A program made the translations under genes and the position numbers. The notes below the pieces were generated by a model, which worked only from the letters and a program-made list of their open reading frames with translations, was not told the DNA's origin and did no database searches. From an uncultured Myxococcales bacterium (GTDB lineage Bacteria > Myxococcota > UBA727 > VGSZ01): a DNA stretch of 8,397 nt. This document shows, one piece after another, positions 1 to 8,397 of this stretch. The DNA lies in assembly GCA_903952805.1 (NCBI GenBank), contig CAJBHN010000798.1, positions 1 through 8,397 of the forward strand, in the 5' to 3' direction. Positions within the stretch are counted from its first letter, which is position 1. Each line of letters opens with the position of its first letter.

Positions 1-1280
1 GAGACGGCGGCAGCAGTGGCGACGACACCGACGGCAAGGCCCAACAACGCCCCCATGATGGCGAGGCGGTTCGACACGGCGGGGGTGGCCACGGTGGTCG
101 GCAGCGGCGCCAACGACGACGATACGGCAGCAGAGTTCGCCACCGGACGGCGACTGCGGTCAACCAACGTCGTCGTGGGGAAGGCGGCAAAGTGCGGCGT
201 CTGCGTCTGCGGCGGCGCCGCCAGCGTGGTGGCGATGGACTCAAACTGGTCGTCGTCGTCGTCACAGCGTGCTTGCCCGGGCTGCAGGACGGCGGGGCGG
301 TCCTGCAGCCGCGCCAGGGTGGCGTCCACGTCGCACAGCAGGCGCCGGTGCTCGGCGGCCAGGTCGCCACAGGTGGCCTGCAGGTGGCGTCGCACCTCGC
401 GGGGAGCGGCGACGTGCCCCGCGCTTCGGGCCCAGCGGCTGAGGGCGTCGGCGAAGTCGGCACAGGTTTCAAAGCGTTTCGCGGCGGCGGGGGCGAGGGC
501 CCGGTCAAGGACCATCCGGAGCGGCACGTCGAGGCTGCCCCAGCGGGCGGGGCGATGGGTGCCACCGCCGACCGTCTCCCAGACCTGCTGTTGGCTGAGC
601 CCCTGGTAGTAGCGCTCACCGAGCAGCAGTTCCGCCAGCATGATGGCGGCGGCGAACTGGTCCGAACGCCCATCAACGACCTCGCCACGGGCGTGCTCGG
701 GCGACATGTAGCCAAGCTTGCCCAGCACGGCATCGCCGTCGCTGGTGCTGGTGCCCCGGGTGGTGGCGATGCCAAAATCGATCAGCTTGGTGTCGCCGTC
801 GACGCCCAACAGCACGTTGTGCGGCGACACATCGCGATGCACGATGCCGAGGGGCGCGCCGCTTTTGACGTCGACAAAGCGATGGGCGTAGTCGAGGGCT
901 TCCAGCACCTCGCCCACGATGTGCAAGGCGATCGCGGTGGGGATGGGACCGGCAGCGGCGATGGTCCGCAGGTCACGGCCGACGACGTATTCGAGGGCGA
1001 CATACAAGCGTGAGCCGACCCGGCCGACGTCAAAGACCGGGCAGATGTTGCGGTGGCTGAGCTGCACCACGACGCGGGCTTCGTCGGCGAAGCGGGCCAG
1101 CAGCTGATCATCGTCGGCGCGGTCGTCGCGCAGCATCTTGAGCACGCAATGCTTCTCAAAGCCGAGCAGCTGGCCGTGCTTGGCCAGATACACGTCGCCC
1201 ATGCCGCCGCGCCCCACGCGAGCGAGGAGCAGATAGGGCCCCAGGGGCCGCGGCTGAAACGCATCGCGACTGGTCGTCAT
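1..1280 (-). CDS. Ser/Thr protein kinase with C-terminal transmembrane helix, partial (3' end outside window)
   Basis: A Hanks-type serine/threonine kinase that would phosphorylate protein substrates in the cytoplasm while anchored in the inner membrane. My own minus-strand translation stays open from the ATG at 1280 to the window edge (426 codons visible). Kinase motifs appear in order: glycine loop GRGGMGDVY (residues 23-31), VLK lysine at 48, helix-C glutamate at 67 (FADEA), HRDVSPHN at 148-155 with catalytic Asp150, DFG at 168-170, and SPE at 193-195 in place of APE. The lysine usual two residues after HRD is Ser here, a variant I know from many myxobacterial kinases. The kinase domain ends near residue 285. 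A Pro/Thr/Ala-rich linker containing a five-Asp run (340-344) leads to a hydrophobic segment (about 408-426) preceded by Arg405, so the missing C-terminus is probably periplasmic. M1 is the only ATG or GTG between the upstream in-frame stop and the glycine loop that keeps the whole domain. No Shine-Dalgarno is visible, because the upstream bases are microsatellite. The gene follows rbgA on the same strand after 141 bases. Substrates are unknown. Confidence 0.95.
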   Translation of the reverse strand, partial: MTTSRDAFQPRPLGPYLLLARVGRGGMGDVYLAKHGQLLGFEKHCVLKMLRDDRADDDQLLARFADEARVVVQLSHRNICPVFDVGRVGSRLYVALEYVVGRDLRTIAAAGPIPTAIALHIVGEVLEALDYAHRFVDVKSGAPLGIVHRDVSPHNVLLGVDGDTKLIDFGIATTRGTSTSDGDAVLGKLGYMSPEHARGEVVDGRSDQFAAAIMLAELLLGERYYQGLSQQQVWETVGGGTHRPARWGSLDVPLRMVLDRALAPAAAKRFETCADFADALSRWARSAGHVAAPREVRRHLQATCGDLAAEHRRLLCDVDATLARLQDRPAVLQPGQARCDDDDDQFESIATTLAAPPQTQTPHFAAFPTTTLVDRSRRPVANSAAVSSSLAPLPTTVATPAVSNRLAIMGALLGLAVGVVATAAAV

Positions 1281-1395
<115 letters not shown>

Positions 1396-1421
1396 CGCTT
1401 GGCCGACCACGGAGGCCGACG

Positions 1422-2330
1422 TCAGGTCGTCGGGGCGGTGTCTGCCCCGGGGTCCATCGACGCCGTCATGGCAACGCTCCGGGCTGGCGGGGACTCGAGG
1501 GTGATGCGTCCGATTCGTCCGCTGCGGAAATCGTTGAGCAACACCGCGGCCGCCTTGGCGATGATGTCGGGAGCGGTGATCGAGCGGGCCTTTGCGATGT
1601 GCTCAAGCAGGGCCATGTTGTCGAAAGCAAGGACGCTGGAGTCGCGAACGGCCGCGGCGGGGAAGGCGCCAAAGCGCCTGGCGAGCAGGGTCGGATAGTC
1701 CTGCAGCAGGCGGCGGCCGAGGTCGAGGGCGACCTCGATTTCGTCGTAGGCGTTGCGGCCGATGCTGTGGCTGATGGCGAGTTTGACGGCGACGGCCTGG
1801 TCGAGCTTGGGCCACAGCATACCGGGGGTGTCGATGATGATGACGCCGGGGTTGATGGTGTGGCGGGTCTGGACCTTGGTGATGGCGGGTTCGTCGCCGA
1901 CGTTGGCGACGTTGCGGTGCAGCAGCGTGTTCATCAGCGTGCTTTTGCCGACGTTTGGGATGCCGAGGATCATGAGCCGCAGCTGCTCCTGCGGCGTGCC
2001 CCTGCCCGGGGCCAGCGCCAGGCAGGCCTTGACGATGCGGGCGACTTCGCTGCCCTTGTTGGCAGTCAGCGCGATGGCCCTCGTCTTGGGTTGGGCGTTG
2101 TAGTGGTCGAGCCACAGCCTGGTCAGCGCGGCATCGGCGACGTCGGCCTTGTTCAGCACCTTGAGGGCCGGCCGCTGGGTCTGGCTGCGCAGCTCCTCGA
2201 CCAGCGGGCTTTTGGATGCACCCGGTACCCGGGCATCCAGCACCTCGATGACGACGTCGGTCCGTCGCATGGTCTCCGCCACGTCGCGGCGGGCGGTGGC
2301 CATATGCCCGGGAAACCACTCGATTGTCAT
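1422..2330 (-). CDS. rbgA: Ribosome biogenesis GTPase RbgA (YlqF), circularly permuted GTPase
   Basis: A cytoplasmic GTPase of the YlqF/YawG family. In Bacillus subtilis RbgA acts late in assembly of the 50S ribosomal subunit. The protein is 302 residues, normal for the family. It opens with the family signature WFPGHM (5-10), which fixes the ATG start firmly. The GTP motifs occur in permuted order: DARVPGAS (32-39), G4 NKAD (60-63), LTA G5-like (88-90), G1 P-loop GIPNVGKST (123-131), a G2 threonine around PAITK (148-152) and G3 DTPG (167-170). The C-terminal third (about 185-285) matches the helical RbgA tail in layout. The last about 20 residues (APTT end) look unconserved. There is no convincing Shine-Dalgarno before the ATG; the 15 bases upstream on the minus strand are TGCTACGCCACCGGC. 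It diverges from the acetyl-CoA synthetase operon and lies upstream of the kinase on the same strand, possibly co-transcribed. Confidence 0.96.
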   Translation of the reverse strand: MTIEWFPGHMATARRDVAETMRRTDVVIEVLDARVPGASKSPLVEELRSQTQRPALKVLNKADVADAALTRLWLDHYNAQPKTRAIALTANKGSEVARIVKACLALAPGRGTPQEQLRLMILGIPNVGKSTLMNTLLHRNVANVGDEPAITKVQTRHTINPGVIIIDTPGMLWPKLDQAVAVKLAISHSIGRNAYDEIEVALDLGRRLLQDYPTLLARRFGAFPAAAVRDSSVLAFDNMALLEHIAKARSITAPDIIAKAAAVLLNDFRSGRIGRITLESPPARSVAMTASMDPGADTAPTT

Positions 2331-2369
2331 GCCGGTGGCGTAGCAGGCTGAAACGGAAACGGTCAGTGG

Positions 2370-2399
2370 GATGTCGGGAGATGTCAGGAAACGTCATCG
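2370..2399. repeat. Short tandem direct repeats GATGTCGGGA / GATGTCAGGA / AACGTCATCG
   Basis: Two 10-base units (2370-2379 and 2380-2389) match at 9 of 10 positions. A third, more degenerate unit follows at 2390-2399, keeping the CGTC/TGTC core in the same register. A spacing of exactly 10 bases, close to one helical turn, is what repeated operator half-sites can look like. They lie about 40-70 bases upstream of the rbgA start, an activator-like position. Function is inferred only, and chance is possible. Confidence 0.35.
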
Positions 2400-2505
2400 C
2401 CGAACCCACTACGCCATGGGCGAGTTTCCACGGCGCCTCCGGGGAAATCGCACACCCGAAAGGGCCAGCTGTCGTCGTCGTGCTCGTCCGCACGCCAATG
2501 ATGCG

Positions 2506-2521
2506 TGGCATGGGGCTTGAA
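2506..2521 (+). promoter_or_regulatory. Sigma-54-like -24/-12 element before the acs-pdh operon
   Basis: TGGCATGGGGCTTGAA fits the sigma-54 pattern TGGCAYG-N4-TTGCW except that the -12 GC dinucleotide is GA. The GG is 10 bases from that position, the canonical spacing. If used, transcription would begin near 2531-2534, almost at the ATG at 2535, giving a nearly leaderless mRNA. The missing C at -12 is a serious weakness, and a single match in GC-rich DNA may be fortuitous. Confidence 0.25.
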
Positions 2522-2534
2522 CAGTCGTTTCACC

Positions 2535-4309
<1,775 letters not shown>

Positions 4310-4313
<4 letters not shown>

Positions 4314-5329
4314 GTGCCGACGACGCGACGACGCTGGACCCAGACGACGCCCGCCGGCTCTACGAGCAGATGGTGCTCATCCGCCGCTTCGAGGAGCGCT
4401 GCGTGGAACTCTATGGCCAGGGCCATATCCGCGGCTTCATGCATTTGTACGACGGCCAGGAGGCCATCGCCGTCGGCATGTGCGAGGCCTTGATCCCCGA
4501 AGACGGCATCGTCGCCACCTACCGCGAGCATGGGCAGGCGTTGGCGAAGGGGGTACCGCCGGGCGAGATCATGGCGGAGCTGTACGGCAAGCAGGAGGGC
4601 TCCAGCGGCGGTCGCGGCGGCTCGATGCACATCTTCGATACCAACCGCTTTTTCTACGGCGGCAACGCCATCGTCGCTGGCGGCCTCCCCGTCGCCGTCG
4701 GCCTGGCCCTCGCCGACAAGATGCTGGGCCGGCATCGGGTGACGGTTTGCTTCTTTGGCGAGGGGGCGGTGGCCGAGGGGGAATTTCATGAATCGCTGAA
4801 CCTCGCGTCGCTGTGGCGGCTGCCGGTGGTCTTTGTCTGCGAAAACAATCTCTACGCGATGGGCTCGGCCCTGCACCATGACGAAGCCGGCACCGACGTC
4901 GCCGCCAGGGCGAAGGGCTATGCGATGGCGGCCCAGCAGGTCGACGGCATGGATCTGATGGCGGTGCTGCAGGCCGGCCGACGCGCGGTGAACATGGCTC
5001 GCCAGGGGGCACCGGTGCTGTTGGAGATGCGGACCTATCGCTTCCGCGCCCACTCGATGTTCGACGCCCAAAGCTACCGCGACAAGGCCGAGGTCGAGCG
5101 CTTCAAGCAACGAGATCCGATCCCCGGCTTCTTCCGTTTCGCACAAGGCCTCGGTGTGCTCGATGACAGCGACCTCGACGTCATCGAAGGCCGGGTCCGC
5201 CGGGTCGTCGACGACGCCGTCGCCTTCGCCGCCGCCGGTCATTTCGAATCGGTGCAGACGCTGTTGAGGGGAGTCGTCGCCGAGAGACCAGCGCACCTGA
5301 GCACCACGGGGAATGGGGGTGTGGCATGA
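4310..5329 (+). CDS. pdhA: Pyruvate (2-oxoacid) dehydrogenase E1 component, alpha subunit
   Basis: The thiamine-diphosphate-binding alpha subunit of a heterotetrameric E1. With E1 beta it decarboxylates a 2-oxoacid, most likely pyruvate, and passes the acyl group to lipoyl-E2. It has 339 residues, typical length. Motifs: RRFEERC (25-31) near the N-terminus, YREHG (71-75), GGSMHIFD (103-110), the ThDP/Mg motif running from GEG (150-152) to ENN (178-180), and the loop RAHSMFDAQSYR (246-257), equivalent to the regulatory phosphorylation loop of mitochondrial E1 alpha. The ThDP motif carries Glu151 where GDG is the textbook form. An acetoin or branched-chain dehydrogenase E1 alpha is a possible alternative, but the SMHIFD and ENNLYAMG segments favour the pyruvate/acetoin group. 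The start has a strong ribosome site (GGAAGGGAG, 4295-4303) and overlaps the ligase stop. Its own stop overlaps the E1 beta start (ATGA). Confidence 0.94.
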
Positions 5330-6324
5330 GCACGATGACCTATCGCGAGGCCTGCAAGCAGGCCATCCGTCAGTGTCTGCTGGAAGAGCCGCGGGCCTTC
5401 ATGATGGGCGAAGACATCGGCGACTACGGCGGCTGCTACGGGGTCACCAAGGGGTTGCTCGCCGAGTTTGGGCCCGGGCGCATCCGCGACGCGCCGCTGG
5501 CCGAGAGCGGCTTCGTCGGCGCCGGCGTCGGCGCGGCCATGGGCGGGATGCGGCCCATCGTCGAGATCATGACCTGCAACTTCGCGCTGCTGGCCCTCGA
5601 CCAGTTGATCAACAACGCCGCCACGCTCCGCCACATGTCGGGTGGCAAGGTGGGCGTGCCGCTGGTGGTGCGGATGGCGACCGGGGGAGGGCGGCAGTTG
5701 GCGGCCCAACACAGCCACAGCTTCGAGGGCTGGTTTGCCCATGTGCCAGGGCTGCGCATCTTGGTGCCCGCGACGGTGACCGACGCCCGCCACATGCTGC
5801 GAACGGCGCTGCGTGAAGCAGACCCGGTGCTGCTGTTCGAGCACGTGTTCCTCTACACCATGGAGGGAGAGCTGGACGACACCGTCAAGGCCGTCGACAT
5901 CGACAAAGCCGCCATCCGTCGGCCGGGCAAGGACCTGTCGATCCTGACGTCGGGCAACACCGTCTGGAAGTCGCTGGAGGCAGCCACCGCCCTCGCCAGC
6001 GACGGCATCGACGTCGAGGTCGTCGACCTGCGGGTGCTGCGCCCCCTCGATGATGAGACCATCATGGCCAGCGTGAAAAAGACCCACCGGGTGTTGGTGG
6101 TGGATGAAGGCTGGAGGAGCGGCGGCATTTCTGCCGAGCTGTTTGCCCGCGTCTGCGAGCAGGCCTTCGACGAGCTCGACGCCGCCCCGATGCGCGTCTG
6201 CACCGCCGAGGTTCCCATCCCCTACCCCAAGCACCTCGAGGATGCGGCGCTGCCGCAGCCAGCCACCATCGCCGCCGCCGCGCGGCAGGTGCTCGGACGA
6301 TCGGGGCGGATGCCCCGTGCCTGA
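5326..6324 (+). CDS. pdhB: Pyruvate (2-oxoacid) dehydrogenase E1 component, beta subunit
   Basis: Partner of the E1 alpha encoded just upstream; the two form the ThDP active site at their interface. The protein has 332 residues, the usual size for E1 beta. Landmarks: MGEDIG (27-32), DAPLAESGFVG (55-65) with the ThDP-activating Glu60, CNFALLALDQL (84-94), QHSHSFEGWF (128-137) holding the conserved active-site histidine, and the C-terminal transketolase domain with VVDLRVLRPLD and VDEGWRSGG. EVPIPYP near the C-terminus corresponds to the family's DxPxPY-type motif, with Glu for the usual Asp. The ATG overlaps the E1 alpha stop by four bases and has a GGGGG tract six bases upstream. The gene ends inside the E2 start (GTGCCTGA), so the stoichiometric subunits are likely co-translated. 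Confidence 0.95.
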   Translation: MSTMTYREACKQAIRQCLLEEPRAFMMGEDIGDYGGCYGVTKGLLAEFGPGRIRDAPLAESGFVGAGVGAAMGGMRPIVEIMTCNFALLALDQLINNAATLRHMSGGKVGVPLVVRMATGGGRQLAAQHSHSFEGWFAHVPGLRILVPATVTDARHMLRTALREADPVLLFEHVFLYTMEGELDDTVKAVDIDKAAIRRPGKDLSILTSGNTVWKSLEAATALASDGIDVEVVDLRVLRPLDDETIMASVKKTHRVLVVDEGWRSGGISAELFARVCEQAFDELDAAPMRVCTAEVPIPYPKHLEDAALPQPATIAAAARQVLGRSGRMPRA

Positions 6325-7645
6325 GCTCACCTTCATCATGCCGTCGTTGGGCGCCGACATGGAGCGGGGCCGGGTCGGGGCCTGGCGGGTCAAGGCCGGC
6401 GACCGCATCCGCCGCGGCCAGGTCATCGTCGACGTCGACACCGACAAGGGCCTCATCGACGTCGAGTGCTTTCACGACGCCGTCGTGCAGGAGATCCTCG
6501 TCGCTGAAGGCCACGAGGTCCCCGTCGGCGCCCCCATCGCCCGCCTGCAAGTCGAGGGCGCGACGGCGGCGACGACGACGGCGACGAAGGCGGCGGCGAC
6601 ACCCACAGCACCATTCATTCCCCCACCCACACCGACCCCGGTGCGAGCGCTCTCACCCCTCCCCACATCGGCGCTGATGTCGGCAGACGATACCGCGCGG
6701 CCGCTGGCGTCGCCGCTGGCCAAGCGGCGGGCCCGCGAGCTCGGCGTCGACCTGGCCCACGTCAGGCCGGGTCCCGAGGGCCGCATCACGGCCGAAGACG
6801 TCGAAGCGGCGGCGGCCTGGGCGGCGCGGGCGACGGCACAGACGGCGGCACAGACGGCGGCGGTGCCCACGACGGCGGTGACGGTGACAGCCCCGCCAAC
6901 CCCGGCGGGCGAAGCGCCGCCCAAAGATCCCAAAGAAGCCATGCGCCGGGCCATCGCCGCCAGCATGAGCCGCAGCAAGCGCGACATCCCGCACTACTAC
7001 CTGTGGCAAGACGTCGACGTCACCGACACGCTGGCCTGGCTCAAGGCCGAAAACGCGCGCCGGTCGCTGTCGGAACGACTGCTCTTCGCCGCCGTCCTCG
7101 CCCACGCCGTCGCCCAGACCGCCAGCGCCTTTCCCGAATGCAACGGCACCCATGAGGGAGGCGCCCATCGCCCCAGCGACGTCGTCCACCTGGGCTTTGC
7201 CACCTCACAGCGGGGAGGCGGCCTCATCGCCCCGGCCATCCTCAACGCCGACGGCAAGGACGTCGGCGCGATGATGATGGCCATCAACGACCTCGTGGCT
7301 CGCGTGCGCAGCGGCGGCCTGCGGGGCTCAGAGATGACCCTCGGCACCATCACGTTGTCGTCGCTGGGCGATACCGGCGTCGACGGCACCCTCCCCGTGA
7401 TCCAGCCACCGCAGGTCGCCATCGTCGGCGTCGGCCGCGTCGTCGACCGCGCCATCGTGCGCGCCGGCGCCATCGTCGTGCGATCCATGGTCACCGTCAG
7501 CGTCGCCGCCGACCACCGCGTCAGCGACGGCGCCCGCGGCGCCCGCTTTCTTATCGCCCTCGACAAGGCCCTGAGCACCCCGCCCGCATCTGCATCGTCA
7601 TCGCTGGCGGCAGATGCTCCACCACCAGCCGAGGCCCGACCATGA
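6317..7645 (+). CDS. pdhC: Dihydrolipoamide acyltransferase (E2) of the 2-oxoacid dehydrogenase complex
   Basis: The core acyltransferase. It takes the acyl group from E1 onto its lipoyl arm and transfers it to CoA. It has 442 residues from the GTG at 6317, chosen because it overlaps the E1 beta stop by eight bases, follows GGGGCGGA with good spacing, and begins exactly at the lipoyl domain (MPELTFIMPSLG). Domains: one lipoyl domain (1-80) with the modified lysine Lys44 in DTDKG, an Ala/Thr/Pro-rich linker (81-128), a peripheral subunit-binding domain (about 129-163, ending GRITAEDVEAA), a second Ala/Thr linker containing an AQTAAQTAA repeat (174-182), and a catalytic domain (about 205-422) with DHRVSDG (399-405) carrying catalytic His400. 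TLGTITLSSLG (341-351) matches the core substrate-site segment. The C-terminal about 22 residues are low complexity. The single lipoyl domain and DTDKG/LIDVE wording resemble a subset of proteobacterial E2s I recall, not the E. coli three-lipoyl form. Confidence 0.94.
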   Translation: MPELTFIMPSLGADMERGRVGAWRVKAGDRIRRGQVIVDVDTDKGLIDVECFHDAVVQEILVAEGHEVPVGAPIARLQVEGATAATTTATKAAATPTAPFIPPPTPTPVRALSPLPTSALMSADDTARPLASPLAKRRARELGVDLAHVRPGPEGRITAEDVEAAAAWAARATAQTAAQTAAVPTTAVTVTAPPTPAGEAPPKDPKEAMRRAIAASMSRSKRDIPHYYLWQDVDVTDTLAWLKAENARRSLSERLLFAAVLAHAVAQTASAFPECNGTHEGGAHRPSDVVHLGFATSQRGGGLIAPAILNADGKDVGAMMMAINDLVARVRSGGLRGSEMTLGTITLSSLGDTGVDGTLPVIQPPQVAIVGVGRVVDRAIVRAGAIVVRSMVTVSVAADHRVSDGARGARFLIALDKALSTPPASASSSLAADAPPPAEARP

Positions 7646-7896
7646 TGACCGACCCCGAGATTCGCGCCCACATCCTCGACGCCATCGCCACCGTGGTGCC
7701 CTCCTCCCGCGGTGTCCCCCTCACCGACGACGTCGACCTCCGCGAGGAACTCGAGCTCGACAGCATGGACATCCTGCGGGTGTTGGTCGGCGTCAAGGAG
7801 CGCTTCGGCGTCGAGGTCCCCGACGCCGACACCTCGAAGTTCTTCAGGGTGGGCAGCGCCCTGGCGTGGATCAAAACCCACGCATCCAGCCCATGA
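7642..7896 (+). CDS. Acyl carrier protein (phosphopantetheine-binding), operon-encoded
   Basis: A small (84-residue) four-helix carrier protein expected to carry a 4'-phosphopantetheine arm on Ser41 in ELELDSMDIL. The downstream GVKERFGVEVPDAD is the usual helix II-III segment. It is acidic, as ACPs are. DSM in place of the common DSL of fatty-acid AcpP, and the absence of fab genes nearby, argue that it is a specialised carrier and not the housekeeping ACP. Its place between E2 and lipoyl synthase suggests a link to lipoate assembly, for example holding octanoate made for the lipoyl domain, or to acyl-group transfer from the ligase or E2; this is inference. ATG 7642 overlaps the E2 stop (ATGA), with GAGG seven bases upstream. 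The immediately following ATG (7645) is an equivalent start. Confidence 0.9.
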   Translation: MMTDPEIRAHILDAIATVVPSSRGVPLTDDVDLREELELDSMDILRVLVGVKERFGVEVPDADTSKFFRVGSALAWIKTHASSP

Positions 7897-8397
7897 AAGC
7901 CCTGCCCCTCCTCCCGTCTGACGCCGCGCGACCAGGCTGGCTGCGGGCACCGGCCCCCGGCCTCGAACGCACTGGCGCCGTGCGAGAGCGGCTGCAGCAG
8001 CTGCCGACGGTGTGCGAGGAGGCCCGCTGCCCCAACCAGGGTGAGTGCTGGGGCGAGGGCACCGCGACGTTTCTGTTGATGGGCGACGTCTGCACCCGCG
8101 GCTGTCGCTTCTGTGCGGTGAGCTCGGGCCACCCCGTACCCCTGGACGACGACGAGCCGGCTCGCCTGCTCGACGCCGTCGTGGCCCTCGGCCTGACCGA
8201 CGTCGTGCTGACCAGCGTCGACCGCGACGATCTCGACGACGGTGGCGCCGCCCACCTGGCCCGCTGCATCGAGGCCCTGAGCAGGCACGGTCTGCGGGTG
8301 GAGCTGTTGTCCCCCGACTTCGGCGGCGACACCGACGCCGTCACCCGCGTCATCGACGCCGGCCTCGACGTCTTTGCCCACAACGTCGAGACGGTGC
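7893..8397 (+). CDS. lipA: Lipoyl synthase LipA, partial (3' end outside window)
   Basis: A radical SAM enzyme that inserts two sulfur atoms into the octanoyl group bound to a lipoyl-domain lysine, completing the E2 cofactor. The visible 168 residues are the N-terminal half or slightly more of a protein usually about 290-320 residues long. The auxiliary cluster motif C-X4-C-X5-C is intact (Cys41, Cys46, Cys52 in CEEARCPNQGEC). The radical SAM motif C-X3-C-X2-C is also intact (Cys67, Cys71, Cys74 in CTRGCRFC). TSVDRDDLDDGG and HNVET, both LipA hallmarks, follow. The start overlaps the ACP stop as ATGA; the ribosome site is weak, so coupling to ACP translation is likely. Its direct target is presumably Lys44 of the E2 two genes upstream. 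The C-terminal Ser that ligates the auxiliary cluster lies outside the window. Confidence 0.96.
   Translation, partial: MKALPLLPSDAARPGWLRAPAPGLERTGAVRERLQQLPTVCEEARCPNQGECWGEGTATFLLMGDVCTRGCRFCAVSSGHPVPLDDDEPARLLDAVVALGLTDVVLTSVDRDDLDDGGAAHLARCIEALSRHGLRVELLSPDFGGDTDAVTRVIDAGLDVFAHNVETV

Larger units (their letters stand above)
2331..2534. promoter_or_regulatory. Divergent intergenic region between rbgA and the acs-pdh operon
   Basis: This 204-base gap has no credible gene of its own and must hold the promoters for both divergent transcripts. Visible elements are a run of short direct repeats near the rbgA side (2370-2399), an imperfect inverted repeat CGAGTTTCC (2421-2429) / GGAAATCG (2443-2450), a doubled AAACGG (2351-2362), a short GTC run (2471-2482), and a sigma-54-like element beside the operon start. 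On the minus strand, CTGACC and TACGCC spaced by 18 bases before rbgA are a weak -35/-10 candidate. None of these assignments is proven by sequence alone. Confidence 0.6.

Noticed and set aside
192..1013. Plus-strand frame of 273 codons opposite the kinase
   Set aside because: Its codons are the exact complement register of the kinase codons; the kinase has all catalytic motifs, this frame has none.
1..1280. Pseudokinase status because SPE replaces APE and Ser replaces the HRDxK lysine
   Set aside because: The catalytic Asp150, Lys48, Glu67 and DFG are all intact, and these substitutions are familiar in active bacterial kinases.
6104..6316. Upstream extension of E2 to an ATG at 6104
   Set aside because: It would overlap E1 beta by over 200 bases and add a Ser/Pro/Arg-rich stretch with no domain; GTG 6317 starts at the lipoyl domain with a good ribosome site.
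5239..6456. Long minus-strand frame (405 codons) opposite E1 beta
   Set aside because: Same antisense artefact; it overlaps the well-supported E1 beta and E2 start.

Overview
The window is very GC-rich DNA (roughly two thirds G+C by eye) carrying eight protein genes in two divergent groups. I see no RNA genes, transposons or CRISPR arrays. A transmembrane Ser/Thr kinase with the catalytic-loop variant HRDVSPHN, plus the strong GC-biased codon use, points to a myxobacterium-like organism (Myxococcota or a relative). That assignment is an inference from family resemblance.

Left part (1-2330, minus strand): the ribosome-assembly GTPase gene rbgA (1422-2330) is followed by a Ser/Thr protein kinase gene (start 1280). 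The kinase runs off the left edge just inside a transmembrane helix. Between them lies a 141-base gap filled mostly by a pure trinucleotide microsatellite, about 20.7 uninterrupted GTC units on the + strand with degenerate flanks. The kinase start codon sits at the edge of this repeat. The frame from the rbgA stop to the kinase start contains no further stop.

Centre (2331-2534): the divergent intergenic region. It holds short direct repeats, an imperfect inverted repeat and a sigma-54-like element close to the first + strand gene. Neither divergent first gene has a clear Shine-Dalgarno sequence.

Right part (2535-8397, plus strand): a tightly packed operon in which every junction overlaps. 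The order is an AMP-forming acetyl-CoA synthetase-like ligase, pyruvate dehydrogenase-type E1 alpha, E1 beta, a single-lipoyl-domain E2, an 84-residue acyl carrier protein, and lipoyl synthase LipA (cut by the right edge). Four junctions are ATGA overlaps and one is an 8-base GTGCCTGA overlap. Together the genes form an acetyl-CoA-producing module, from acetate through the ligase and from pyruvate through E1/E2. It also encodes the enzyme that inserts sulfur into the E2 lipoyl cofactor, and a carrier protein that may supply or hold the acyl group. No E3 (dihydrolipoamide dehydrogenase) or octanoyltransferase is present inside the window.

The points most worth a second look are the ACP-LipA-E2-ligase linkage, which suggests a self-contained lipoylation or acyl-handling unit, and the microsatellite that abuts the kinase start.
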